From Butyricimonas faecalis (GTDB lineage: Bacteria; Bacteroidota; Bacteroidia; Bacteroidales; Marinifilaceae): a stretch of 64,000 nt of DNA. The DNA is taken from the NCBI RefSeq assembly GCF_003991565.1, contig NZ_CP032819.1:2542001-2606000 (forward strand). Reading direction: 5' to 3'. The translations under genes and the position numbers were made by a program. The notes below the pieces were generated by a model. It made no database searches, was not told the DNA's origin, and was given only the letters and a program-made list of their open reading frames with translations. This document shows, in pieces, positions 8,479 to 17,283 of the stretch (the first letter of the stretch is position 1; each line of letters opens with the position of its first letter).

Positions 8479-9792
8479 ATGGAAAGTTCAAATACCAAAT
8501 TTCATCATACTACAGATCAAGTCAATCCTGAAGTATGGGATGTACTTCTTTTACGGCGTAAACTGGATCTTTTACTCCGCACGGGGAAATTATTGATGGA
8601 AAGCGCGGCAGACACAAATCGTATTGAACGAAATATGAAACGTGTCGCAGCTTTTATGAATATCCCCGAAGAGAAACTACATATTGACATTCGCTGGACC
8701 ATGATCATGGTCAACGTAAGTGATGAACAACATTCATTTTCCAAATTTCAAAAGTGCGAAAATCATGCAATCAACATGACCATGATTTCACAAATCAGTA
8801 AACTATCATTCAAAGCGACAGAAGAAAACTATTCCTTGGATGATTATGAAAAAGAATTAGAGAACATTATCCATACCCCCCGAAATTACACTCCTTATCT
8901 GGTAGCTATCGGCGCAGGCTTTGCCTGTGGTGGATTCTGCAAATTATTCGGTTCCGACTGGATCGCCTTCCTGTTTGCCTCCATTTGTGCTTTCATAGGC
9001 TTCCGGGTACGAGCACGTTGCATGAAGACCGGTATCAATGTCTACATGAGTATTGGCATTGCTGCATTTGTCTCCACTTGCCTAGCCTATGCCTCTTCTT
9101 TCTCCGGTTTATCCTCAACACCTTATCATCCGTTATTGGCTTGTGCCTTATTCATCGTTCCCGGCGTTCCGCTAATTAATTTTGTTGATGACATGATCGA
9201 CAATCACCTACTCGTTGGCATCACTCGCGCAGCCAACACGATCATGATGATCGGAGCCATGACTTTCGGTATTGCATTTGCCATGCGGATATTAATCGTG
9301 AACGATCTCAACATAAATCAAAAAATCAATGAATTAAGCATCGTTCCTCACGATTCCTATCTCGTGTATGCCCTTGCGGCTGCCATTGCAGCAATGGGAT
9401 TTTCAATGATATTCAACGTACCCAAACGCCTGTTGTGGATCGTTGGCACAGGTGGAATTATTGCGGTATGCATGCGTAATTTCGTAAACTTAGAACTGGG
9501 CTATGGACCAGTTATCGGTTCATTCATAGGGAGTTTCACGGTCAGCCTTATTGCCGTAAAAGCCACACATTGGTTTCATGTTCCCAACCACGTACTAACC
9601 ATTCCCTCTGTCATTCCTATGATTCCGGGAGTATTAATGTATCGCTCGTTATTAGGCTTTATCGAACTTCATGGGGTAATCGGAGAAGTTACCAACGCCT
9701 TCTTCAATGGCGTCAATTCAGCCCTCATCATTCTTTGTATTTCACTAGGTGTAGCCATCCCGAATATTGTTGCACGGCGAAATAAAAAATAG
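8479..9792 (+). CDS. ThrE-type threonine/serine exporter
   Basis: This is a 437-residue membrane protein of the ThrE family in its fused form. A soluble N-terminal region (to about residue 130) leads into a first block of helices with VAIGAGFACGGFCKLF. A second hydrophobic block contains PGVPLINFVDDM and, near the end, IPSVIPMIPGVLMYR, both typical of ThrE. The family exports threonine and serine by proton antiport. It follows the riboswitch-controlled transporter by 52 bases with no terminator seen between, so it may share that transcript. If so, B12 supply would influence amino-acid export, which is unusual. Confidence 0.85.
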   Translation: MESSNTKFHHTTDQVNPEVWDVLLLRRKLDLLLRTGKLLMESAADTNRIERNMKRVAAFMNIPEEKLHIDIRWTMIMVNVSDEQHSFSKFQKCENHAINMTMISQISKLSFKATEENYSLDDYEKELENIIHTPRNYTPYLVAIGAGFACGGFCKLFGSDWIAFLFASICAFIGFRVRARCMKTGINVYMSIGIAAFVSTCLAYASSFSGLSSTPYHPLLACALFIVPGVPLINFVDDMIDNHLLVGITRAANTIMMIGAMTFGIAFAMRILIVNDLNINQKINELSIVPHDSYLVYALAAAIAAMGFSMIFNVPKRLLWIVGTGGIIAVCMRNFVNLELGYGPVIGSFIGSFTVSLIAVKATHWFHVPNHVLTIPSVIPMIPGVLMYRSLLGFIELHGVIGEVTNAFFNGVNSALIILCISLGVAIPNIVARRNKK

Positions 9793-9823
9793 AGGCTGTC
9801 CAAATAGAACTTCAGACAGCCTC
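9792..9823 (-). terminator. Rho-independent terminator for the BtuB/BtuG/leucine-rich operon
   Basis: GAGGCTGTC (9792-9800) and GACAGCCTC (9815-9823) form a 9-bp stem. On the minus strand the stem is followed by TATTTTTTATTT, so it terminates the operon ending at 9845. The plus-strand ThrE gene ends inside the stem and may use it as well. Confidence 0.8.
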
Positions 9824-9844
9824 ATAACAAGATTTATGATACTC

Positions 9845-12238
9845 TTATTTTACAAGTTCTCCCGCCTTCACCTGCTCAAAAGTCGGGTTATAACCATTTC
9901 CAGAAACAACCCAAGACCCCTCATCTTCCAGCTTACTTATAACTTTTTCCAATCCCTCGAAAGAAACTAAGCCTGCCTGCTTCTGAATATTGACATAACC
10001 GGCACTCTCCAGCGCTTCAAAACACTTCAAATCAACAATTACATTATTGTAATTATTTGCACTATAGGCATTTGATGTCAGAACAAGCCCTCCGACTTGT
10101 TTCAAATTAGGAACACGAATCTCTTCCAACATCTTAACCGGTCCATTCTGATAACTAGTACTAACACGGAACTCTCCCTCCACGCTTTCCAACAACGGCA
10201 AATTCAATACCGAGACAACTCCCGTGTAAGCTAATGTCCCTACTTTCCTCAAGACTGGGAATTGTGTAGGTTGCATTTGTTGAGCACTACTACCTTCCGA
10301 TAAAGTTAATGCTCCTTCAACCTCTTCCAAATCCGGGAAACAAAGGGCTGCTGCATTAGCTGAATATCCTAAGTTAGTCGTGAGCTTACGAACTTTTTTC
10401 AAATTTGCAAAATTAAACACAGCCGGTTCTTGCTGAACAAAACACGAAACTGTTAGCGTCTGAACATGCTCTATACCTTCAAAATGAACACCACGGCTAT
10501 TATTTAAAAACATTTCACCTTCAAACTCCGCATTGCCTCGCAAAATAAAATCCGGTCCGACATTACTAAGGGTCAATTTATCAACAGAGAAACCTGAAGC
10601 ATCCAATTCCGACAAAGCAGAAAGGGCCAAAAAATCACATTGCGTAAAATGCACTCCTTGCAAATTCGATAAGAACGAAATTTTCTCCAATTTCTCCATG
10701 TTCTGCACGGTTAGTTTGGAGCCCACCGATCTCAAAGCATCAAAACCATCTATACGCACCACATTATTCATGTTGCTTAATGTCACATTCCCATGAATAG
10801 AAGTTAAAACCTTAAAACCGTTTACCTCTTTTAGAGCAGCCCCACTCAACGCAAATTCTCCGACAGACACAAGATTATTGAAACCGTCCAAACGTTCCAT
10901 ATTTGCGGTTAATGTAAACTTTCCACCCACTTCTTTCAAATTACTCAACGAACTAACATCATCTGAAGCCAATGTAAAATTACCTTGTACTGCTGTCAAC
11001 GCATCAAATTTAAGATCCTTCAACTTGTTGCAAACCTCTATCGAAAACCCGCCAGTTCCCACGTTTCTCAATTTGCTTGCATTCACTTTCTCCAAATCTT
11101 CAATATAATATATTTTGAAACCTCCGACAGAACTCAATTCGGGAAAATCAAACTCTTGGATCCGGTGAGTCCATTGTAATGTAAAATTCCCAACCACTTC
11201 TTTCAATTGTCTGAAATCAATTTTCGCCAATACATCCGTCTGCTGTAAAGAAATTTCGGATGCCGATGTTAGAGCTGGGAATAGCAATTCCTTAATTCTA
11301 TGAGGATTTTGCATTTGCAATTGATTTCCAATCACGCTCAATTGAGGAAATTCCATCCGCTCAGGAAGTAACATATTACCTCCTCCATTATAATGCCTTC
11401 CCGGGAAAGACAAGTTACCACCAACTACAGTCAAAGCATCTACACTTAGATCTTCAATACTCCATACTTCGAATTGCAAATTATTACCAACACGCTGCAA
11501 GGCTCCAAGGTTCAAAGAATAAAGCGTATCGGCAGAAATAACTAAATCGGAACCCACTTTTTTCAAATGCGATAAATCAATCTCTCTCAACCGAGATATT
11601 CCCGGAGCTCCATATTGAGAAGAACGAGAAACCATTGTCAATCCACCAACCTGTTCCAAATTTTGTAATCCATCGAGAGATGTTCCACCGTAAGTCGGAT
11701 TAATCGTTATTTTCCCGGTAACCTCTTTCAAGGAAGAGAGAAGAGAAAGAGAGGTCAAAGTATCCTCTTTCACGGTTCCCATGAACTTCCCAATCGTCAG
11801 GTTTCCCTCTATCTTATTGATTCCTCGAGCTGCAAAAGCTTCTATCTCCTCCGGGGTCGACAACACGACATCTCCAGCCTGTGCCAAAAGAGTCCTTACA
11901 ACTAAATATTTATAAACACGTTGCGTCCGGTTGTAAGAAGTAACCGTAAACGTACGCTCCTCACCCCAATTCGTGATCGTGGAAGGATCGGGACTCAACG
12001 TGGTGTTTTCACTTGCAGTAAACTCCACTACCGCATTTTCAAAAGAGACACTTTCCGGAACAGCCAGAATCAACGAATCTCCGACAATATCACCGACATA
12101 AGTCTTCTCTCCCTGCACCAAACGAAAAGAAGTTATATAGTTCTCATCTCCGGAGAACAAACTATCGTCATCCTCACAACCGACCATAAAGCCAGCGAAG
12201 ATAAACCATAAAACATATATAAAATTACCTATTTTCAT
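9845..12238 (-). CDS. Large leucine-rich surface lipoprotein in a B12 operon (paralogue 1)
   Basis: This 797-residue lipoprotein has the signal MKIGNFIYVLWFIFAGFMVG followed by the lipobox cysteine and CEDDDS, the acidic tail that directs Bacteroidetes lipoproteins to the cell surface. Residues about 30-120 form a beta-sandwich-like domain (ENYITSFRLVQGEKTY, then SPDPSTITNWGEERTFTVTS), possibly DUF5018. The rest consists of irregular leucine-rich repeats of about 20-25 residues built on a pattern such as L-x-x-V-G-G-x-L-x-I, like receptor L-domain repeats. It is the last gene of the operon that begins with a cobalamin riboswitch, BtuB and BtuG, and it is a paralogue of the next gene upstream. 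Binding to corrinoids or to B12-carrier proteins is possible but unproven. Confidence 0.72.
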   Translation of the reverse strand: MKIGNFIYVLWFIFAGFMVGCEDDDSLFSGDENYITSFRLVQGEKTYVGDIVGDSLILAVPESVSFENAVVEFTASENTTLSPDPSTITNWGEERTFTVTSYNRTQRVYKYLVVRTLLAQAGDVVLSTPEEIEAFAARGINKIEGNLTIGKFMGTVKEDTLTSLSLLSSLKEVTGKITINPTYGGTSLDGLQNLEQVGGLTMVSRSSQYGAPGISRLREIDLSHLKKVGSDLVISADTLYSLNLGALQRVGNNLQFEVWSIEDLSVDALTVVGGNLSFPGRHYNGGGNMLLPERMEFPQLSVIGNQLQMQNPHRIKELLFPALTSASEISLQQTDVLAKIDFRQLKEVVGNFTLQWTHRIQEFDFPELSSVGGFKIYYIEDLEKVNASKLRNVGTGGFSIEVCNKLKDLKFDALTAVQGNFTLASDDVSSLSNLKEVGGKFTLTANMERLDGFNNLVSVGEFALSGAALKEVNGFKVLTSIHGNVTLSNMNNVVRIDGFDALRSVGSKLTVQNMEKLEKISFLSNLQGVHFTQCDFLALSALSELDASGFSVDKLTLSNVGPDFILRGNAEFEGEMFLNNSRGVHFEGIEHVQTLTVSCFVQQEPAVFNFANLKKVRKLTTNLGYSANAAALCFPDLEEVEGALTLSEGSSAQQMQPTQFPVLRKVGTLAYTGVVSVLNLPLLESVEGEFRVSTSYQNGPVKMLEEIRVPNLKQVGGLVLTSNAYSANNYNNVIVDLKCFEALESAGYVNIQKQAGLVSFEGLEKVISKLEDEGSWVVSGNGYNPTFEQVKAGELVK

Positions 12239-12260
12239 ATTCTCTATTTTTATTCATAAA

Positions 12261-14312
12261 CTACTCAGGTTTTGTCCATTGCTGCTTTTCAACCAACTCC
12301 TCGTAAGTCGGGTTGTAACCATTGTTCTCTACCTGCCATTTAGATGCCGGACAAGTTGATATCGCTTTTTTCAATCCTTCATAAGAAACGATGGCCTCAT
12401 GATTCACTAACCGGAAACCACCTATTTTTTCAACCCCGGAAAGAAAATCCAAATTTGTCAACGTCTTATTCACTTCTGAAGGATTCTCATTCCATGGATT
12501 CGGCGTTAAAGGACGAATGTCCAATACTCCGCCTACACTCCGCAACGAAGGATAAAGGATTTCTTGTGGACCATAAGACCCCCACCTGTCTTGATATCCT
12601 GTCTTGAATACCAAATCGCCACCCACCGTAGTCAATAACGGGAAGGTTTGATCATCATAATTATCGATGGACATCATCGCATTTCCTCCGATACGCTCCA
12701 ATTTCGGGAAATGGTATTTCTTAATATTGGAATAGAGTTTAAAATTTCCGCTAACTTCTTCCAAATCCGTAAGCAATATTTCCGACACATTCGAATTTGC
12801 CCAATAAGAAAAATCTCCGGCAATTTTACGAACTCCGGCAATTTCAACAGGCTTACCACTCATGCCCAAATAACCGATAGTAAGATTTTCAATCTCTCGG
12901 AAACCTTCCAATTTCGGGAAATACCCTCCAAGATTTTGTAAATTGAAACTTCCGGCAAAAACATCATCCCCGATTACAGTTGTATTTTCTAAGCCGGTAC
13001 CATTAAACTGAATCTCATCCATTTCCGTTCCTCGAACATCTAACCTCGTGATTCCGGCAGAGATAATCAAAGTTCCCAATTTTTTCAAACTAGCCGGTAA
13101 TTTAAAATTCTCTATCACAAAATTTAATGACAACGCTCCTCCAATCTTTTCCAATGCCGAGAACCGTTCCGGATTAACCCCGGCAAACGTAAGACTGAGA
13201 TTATTATCCACATTTTTCAGAGACGGAGCATTAAACTGATTTACATTAGGACAATTCAACATAATTGCCCCGGCATGGGACAACATCGGGAAAGACACTT
13301 CATACAAAGGATTATTTTCCACCGACAATTCCATATCAACATTTTCCAATTGAGGAACATAAAGCAAAGCCAAAGCTCCTTTAACCACAGACAATTTACC
13401 ACAATTTTGCAACACCGGGAACTCCAGTTTTTTCAAAGAAGTCATGGTAGAACCGATAGCACCCCCTACTCGTTCCAAAGACTGGAACACGATGCTTGAC
13501 ATCGCAGTCTTTCCATTCAAATTAAGATCACCGCTTATTTGCCGTAAAGAAGAAAAATTCAAGGTTACAGAAGCCGCAGCCAAAGTAACAGTTCCCCCCA
13601 CAGACTCCAAACGAGGACAAAGGATCTCGCTAATTGCTTTACTAGTGATATTCAAATCTCCTCCAACGCGAACCAAACGATTCAACGTCACTCCCCACAA
13701 ACTATCCGCAGAATTTATATGGAATTTTCCTCCAACCTCTTCCAGATTATCCAAACCGGTCAATTCATACCCCATAAACAATTGGTTAATCGTGATATCA
13801 CTCGTCACACGCTTTAAAGTAGACAATGCCTCCAAAGAACGAATGGTATCCCTCCCCGTCTGCCGACCGATAATCAAGCTTCCGTCAATTCGAGTTAATC
13901 CCTTTGCCCCGAAAGCATCCACCTCTTCCTGGGTATTCAACATAACAATACCTTCAAAAGTTAACGCCTTCTTCTCTGGAACATATAGGTATCTTCTTTC
14001 CGCACCACTGTGAGAAGTTACCACGAAATAGATTTGCTCCTCCCAGTTGGTTATCGTGGAAGGATCCGGTTTTATAGAACTGTTTTCACTGCACACGATA
14101 TCCGGCGTAACTTCACTCAGCACAACTCCATCCGGAGTTGCCAATATAATTGTATCTCCCCGTAATAACGCCTCGTAAGAATTTTCTCCCTGTTTCAATT
14201 TAAAAGATGTGATAAAATTATCACTTCCCACAAAAGGATCGTTATCATCTTCACAACCGACAAGAAATGTTAGGCTGAAAAGAAAAACTCCCCAAAGAAT
14301 AATCTTCTTCAT
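12261..14312 (-). CDS. Large leucine-rich surface lipoprotein in a B12 operon (paralogue 2)
   Basis: This 683-residue lipoprotein (MKKIILWGVFLFSLTFLVG, then CEDDNDP) has the same architecture as the 797-residue neighbour. An N-terminal beta domain (NFITSFKLKQGENSYEA, then KPDPSTITNWEEQIYFVVTS) precedes leucine-rich repeats with V-G-G turns (RVGGDLNI, SVGGTVTL, RVGGAIGS). The two proteins share the C-terminal pattern ending in NGYNPTYEE or NGYNPTFEQ, so they arose by duplication. The gene sits 22 bases from its paralogue and 20 bases from the PKD-like gene upstream. A surface location is inferred from the acidic lipoprotein tail. The ligand is unknown. Confidence 0.72.
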   Translation of the reverse strand: MKKIILWGVFLFSLTFLVGCEDDNDPFVGSDNFITSFKLKQGENSYEALLRGDTIILATPDGVVLSEVTPDIVCSENSSIKPDPSTITNWEEQIYFVVTSHSGAERRYLYVPEKKALTFEGIVMLNTQEEVDAFGAKGLTRIDGSLIIGRQTGRDTIRSLEALSTLKRVTSDITINQLFMGYELTGLDNLEEVGGKFHINSADSLWGVTLNRLVRVGGDLNITSKAISEILCPRLESVGGTVTLAAASVTLNFSSLRQISGDLNLNGKTAMSSIVFQSLERVGGAIGSTMTSLKKLEFPVLQNCGKLSVVKGALALLYVPQLENVDMELSVENNPLYEVSFPMLSHAGAIMLNCPNVNQFNAPSLKNVDNNLSLTFAGVNPERFSALEKIGGALSLNFVIENFKLPASLKKLGTLIISAGITRLDVRGTEMDEIQFNGTGLENTTVIGDDVFAGSFNLQNLGGYFPKLEGFREIENLTIGYLGMSGKPVEIAGVRKIAGDFSYWANSNVSEILLTDLEEVSGNFKLYSNIKKYHFPKLERIGGNAMMSIDNYDDQTFPLLTTVGGDLVFKTGYQDRWGSYGPQEILYPSLRSVGGVLDIRPLTPNPWNENPSEVNKTLTNLDFLSGVEKIGGFRLVNHEAIVSYEGLKKAISTCPASKWQVENNGYNPTYEELVEKQQWTKPE

Positions 14313-14332
14313 AACATATTATTTTTTAGATA

Positions 14333-16057
14333 TTATTTTTTCGCTTTTAAACGTAAATCCATTGCAGCAGAAGACTCGGTAGAAACTTCTCCCACGGCAG
14401 CACCTTGTCCCATTTGACCTGTATGTACCTTCACGAAATCAATATATTTCAAATTAGCCGGACTTCCATCTTGCTGGATGGCATTTTCGATTCTGAATCC
14501 TGTCGGGTCATTAACATTATCCACATATCCCCAATCAAAACCCCAGTTTGTTTCAATCCCTGCTGTCTTGAATTGATTTCCCAAACAAGTACCGGTAAGA
14601 ATATAATACTCCTCTTTCATAAACCAAGGATAATAACCGCTCTCCGGATGATAAGCATTACGTTTCAAAAAGTCCAAATTACCATCATTATCGATAGATA
14701 ACACATCCTGTTTATCTGCCGTAGGACGATAATATTTCAAGGCATATCGTTGCGTGATACCCGGCTTACCCGTTTCACTTCCCTTCAACTCGTACCATGT
14801 ATCATCAGGGATTCCATTTCCATTCTCATCTTGACTTACCCATACAACACCACACTCACACCAGTTCTTACCAAGGGGATTACCTATGATATCAAAGTCC
14901 GCTTCTCCCAGTCCATCATCTTCCACGCTATGATCAAATCCCAATATAAAATAACCTCCCCATGCACCCAGGGAAGCAATCCACGCCATATTGCTATCAT
15001 TATCCAATTTATCCAAGGCCGTTTGGATTCGCATGCGAGCGTCTTCTGCAGTTTGGTTTTGATTAAAATTAACAAATTGACCGGGAGCAGGCATAAATTC
15101 AAAACAATGATCAGAAAAAACTTTGCTTTTTGATGTCACCGCTCTAAAATAAGTTCCCTCCTTCGGGGTACATTGCACGTAAACTTTCGTGGATGCCGTT
15201 TTGCCATTATCCGTCGCCTTCACGTCAATTTCATACGTTTTCCCTTCCACGGATGGAGTAAAATCAAAATAAATAGAAGTCTTTCCACTCTGCACCTGTC
15301 CGTCAACTTTCCATTCGTAAACCGCTTGATCACTGATCGCAAATTTCACGGGAGCCAACACGACATGCTTACCGATCGGACAAGTCATCGTGATCGCTTT
15401 ATCCAACATGGAGGGTTGCACGTAACGCGCGTTATCGAAAAACAACAATGGTTCTTCCTCGGGAATAACCGACACGTTGATATTTTTCACATCAACACCA
15501 TCCTCGTTCGTCACCTTCAAGGCCAGAGAATAGATATTTATATCTTCCTCTTTAAACATATAAACGGAATCATGAGATACGACTTTCCCACTATAACTCC
15601 ATTCGAATGTGGTCGTTTCATCCGTATACTCCGTTTCGGCTGCAAATCCTCTGGCAATTCCACAATAAGCCACCGCCGCAGACTCCAACTTAATTTGGGG
15701 TGCCAACCGATCAACCACCGTCACTTTTACTTGCTTCTCCACACTTCCGTTATCTGCATCCAAACGGAAATTGACAAAACACTCTCCTAAAGACTCCCCT
15801 TTGAAATAATACACCGTATCATCCGCCACAATCTTTCCTTCCTGTTTCCAAGCGTACACGGGATTCACCGCATCCTTCACGTGAACACGAAGAGGAATCT
15901 CCTTGCCGATTTTCACGTTATACTCCCCGGTCTCCGAATTAAAGGTAAAATCAGGATTACCCACCTCAATTTTTTCATCGTCATCATCGCAGGCCACAAA
16001 GCCACCGACCAATAACGTCATCAGTAACAAAAATTTAAACCTAAACTCTTTTTTCAT
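14333..16057 (-). CDS. PKD-like surface lipoprotein of a BtuB/BtuG operon
   Basis: This 574-residue lipoprotein (lipobox before CDDDDEK) has three PKD/Ig-like modules, each with a tryptophan-bearing strand (YAWKQEGKIV, FEWSYSGKVV, YEWKVDGQV). The C-terminal domain of about 260 residues contains ASLGAWGGYFILGFDHSV, DENGNGIPDDTWYELKGSE and YIDFVKVHTG. The DENGNGIPDD segment looks like a calcium-binding loop. Proteins of this shape are often found with BtuB/BtuG in B12-regulated loci of gut Bacteroidales, where they are annotated only as cell surface proteins. Spacing to the BtuG gene upstream is 16 bases. Its role in corrinoid capture is inferred from context alone. Confidence 0.7.
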   Translation of the reverse strand: MKKEFRFKFLLLMTLLVGGFVACDDDDEKIEVGNPDFTFNSETGEYNVKIGKEIPLRVHVKDAVNPVYAWKQEGKIVADDTVYYFKGESLGECFVNFRLDADNGSVEKQVKVTVVDRLAPQIKLESAAVAYCGIARGFAAETEYTDETTTFEWSYSGKVVSHDSVYMFKEEDINIYSLALKVTNEDGVDVKNINVSVIPEEEPLLFFDNARYVQPSMLDKAITMTCPIGKHVVLAPVKFAISDQAVYEWKVDGQVQSGKTSIYFDFTPSVEGKTYEIDVKATDNGKTASTKVYVQCTPKEGTYFRAVTSKSKVFSDHCFEFMPAPGQFVNFNQNQTAEDARMRIQTALDKLDNDSNMAWIASLGAWGGYFILGFDHSVEDDGLGEADFDIIGNPLGKNWCECGVVWVSQDENGNGIPDDTWYELKGSETGKPGITQRYALKYYRPTADKQDVLSIDNDGNLDFLKRNAYHPESGYYPWFMKEEYYILTGTCLGNQFKTAGIETNWGFDWGYVDNVNDPTGFRIENAIQQDGSPANLKYIDFVKVHTGQMGQGAAVGEVSTESSAAMDLRLKAKK

Positions 16058-16073
16058 AACTTATAATATTAAA

Positions 16074-17240
16074 TCATTTATAATCTTGTAAAGAAGTTGT
16101 CGAGAACACGATATGTGCAGGAATATCACCCGTCTGCACACTCCATTTTTTCTTGCCATCGGGAGTAAAACAATAAAGGGTACCCGGAGTAACATAATCC
16201 CCCGCATCCCCAACTAAAATTTCCCCTGTTTCCGGATTCACAGCCAAAGCGTAAGGAGTTACGATCAACTTGTCTGTTCCGTCTTTTATAAAATTGCGAG
16301 AAACAACACGTCTGACTTTCGTGTCATAAATCGTATAATTAATTGTCCACTTCCCTGTAATTTTACTATATTCGGTACTATAAGAATAAAGAGAATCTCC
16401 GCAAAGATATAGTTCACTGGCAGGGAAATTCAATGTACTTTCAACCATGTCATTCAGGGTATTAATCACGTATGTATTTGAATGTACATTATAATAATCT
16501 CCTCGGGAAGTCACGTAAATCAACCCATTTCGATCAATACGCATCCGGTGAAGATTAATTGCAACCGTGATCTTTTTCACCTCCTTAAATGTTTCCAAAT
16601 CAATCACGGACACGGTATTATCATAATTCGGAACCCTATACCCTCCCGAATTTGCCACGTACAATTTATTTCCGGCGATCACCATCTCCTCCGGTTGATA
16701 TCCCACCGTACAGGAACCCACGACCTGTAAAGTTGCCGTGTCAATTTTCACCACTTCCCCCAAACGCGCATTCGGATCTATCAACACCGGTCCCGCGTAC
16801 GAACTCACGTAAGCATAACCATCCTTGAAAACAATATATCGACAATTTGTCACCGTTATTTTAGAGATTTCTTTCGCCGTGTTCACATCCATAACCTCGA
16901 TCAAATGCGAACAATTAATCACGGCATACAACTTACTCCCGTATATCTGGATATCATTACCCACATCTCCTAACTCTTTCACCACATCGGGATTCCGTTC
17001 CGGAAATATATTCTTATGATACTCACCAGTAGCATAATCAAAATAATCGAGGGAAGCTTTGTTATTTCCCATATTTCCCTCGTTGAGTAAGAAAAAACCC
17101 TTCACGGGGCCAAGAACCGAATCACTTGGCGTGACTTTAGTCACAACTGACTGGATAATCTCGTCATCATCATTTCGACAAGAATAAACCGACAACATCC
17201 CCAACAGGAAAATAAATAGCCTAAATACTCCTTTATTCAT
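16074..17240 (-). CDS. btuG: BtuG-like surface beta-propeller lipoprotein
   Basis: This is a 388-residue lipoprotein (MNKGVFRLFIFLLGMLSVYS, then CRNDDDE) with a YncE-like seven-bladed beta-propeller: repeated blades such as GFFLLNEGNMGNNKASLD, KLYVANSGGYRVPNYDN and INRNG-type turns (RIDRNGLIYVTSRGDY). BtuG of Bacteroides thetaiotaomicron is a surface propeller that binds B12 with very high affinity and passes it to BtuB. Position directly downstream of a BtuB gene and a cobalamin riboswitch supports that role. The ATG at 17240 is preferred because the upstream in-frame start is a TTG that would place six residues before the signal peptide. The identity of B12 residues cannot be checked by eye. 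Confidence 0.78.
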   Translation of the reverse strand: MNKGVFRLFIFLLGMLSVYSCRNDDDEIIQSVVTKVTPSDSVLGPVKGFFLLNEGNMGNNKASLDYFDYATGEYHKNIFPERNPDVVKELGDVGNDIQIYGSKLYAVINCSHLIEVMDVNTAKEISKITVTNCRYIVFKDGYAYVSSYAGPVLIDPNARLGEVVKIDTATLQVVGSCTVGYQPEEMVIAGNKLYVANSGGYRVPNYDNTVSVIDLETFKEVKKITVAINLHRMRIDRNGLIYVTSRGDYYNVHSNTYVINTLNDMVESTLNFPASELYLCGDSLYSYSTEYSKITGKWTINYTIYDTKVRRVVSRNFIKDGTDKLIVTPYALAVNPETGEILVGDAGDYVTPGTLYCFTPDGKKKWSVQTGDIPAHIVFSTTSLQDYK

Positions 17241-17283
17241 ATCTATATTACTTTTCAATTAGATAACTTACATTTTGTCATTT

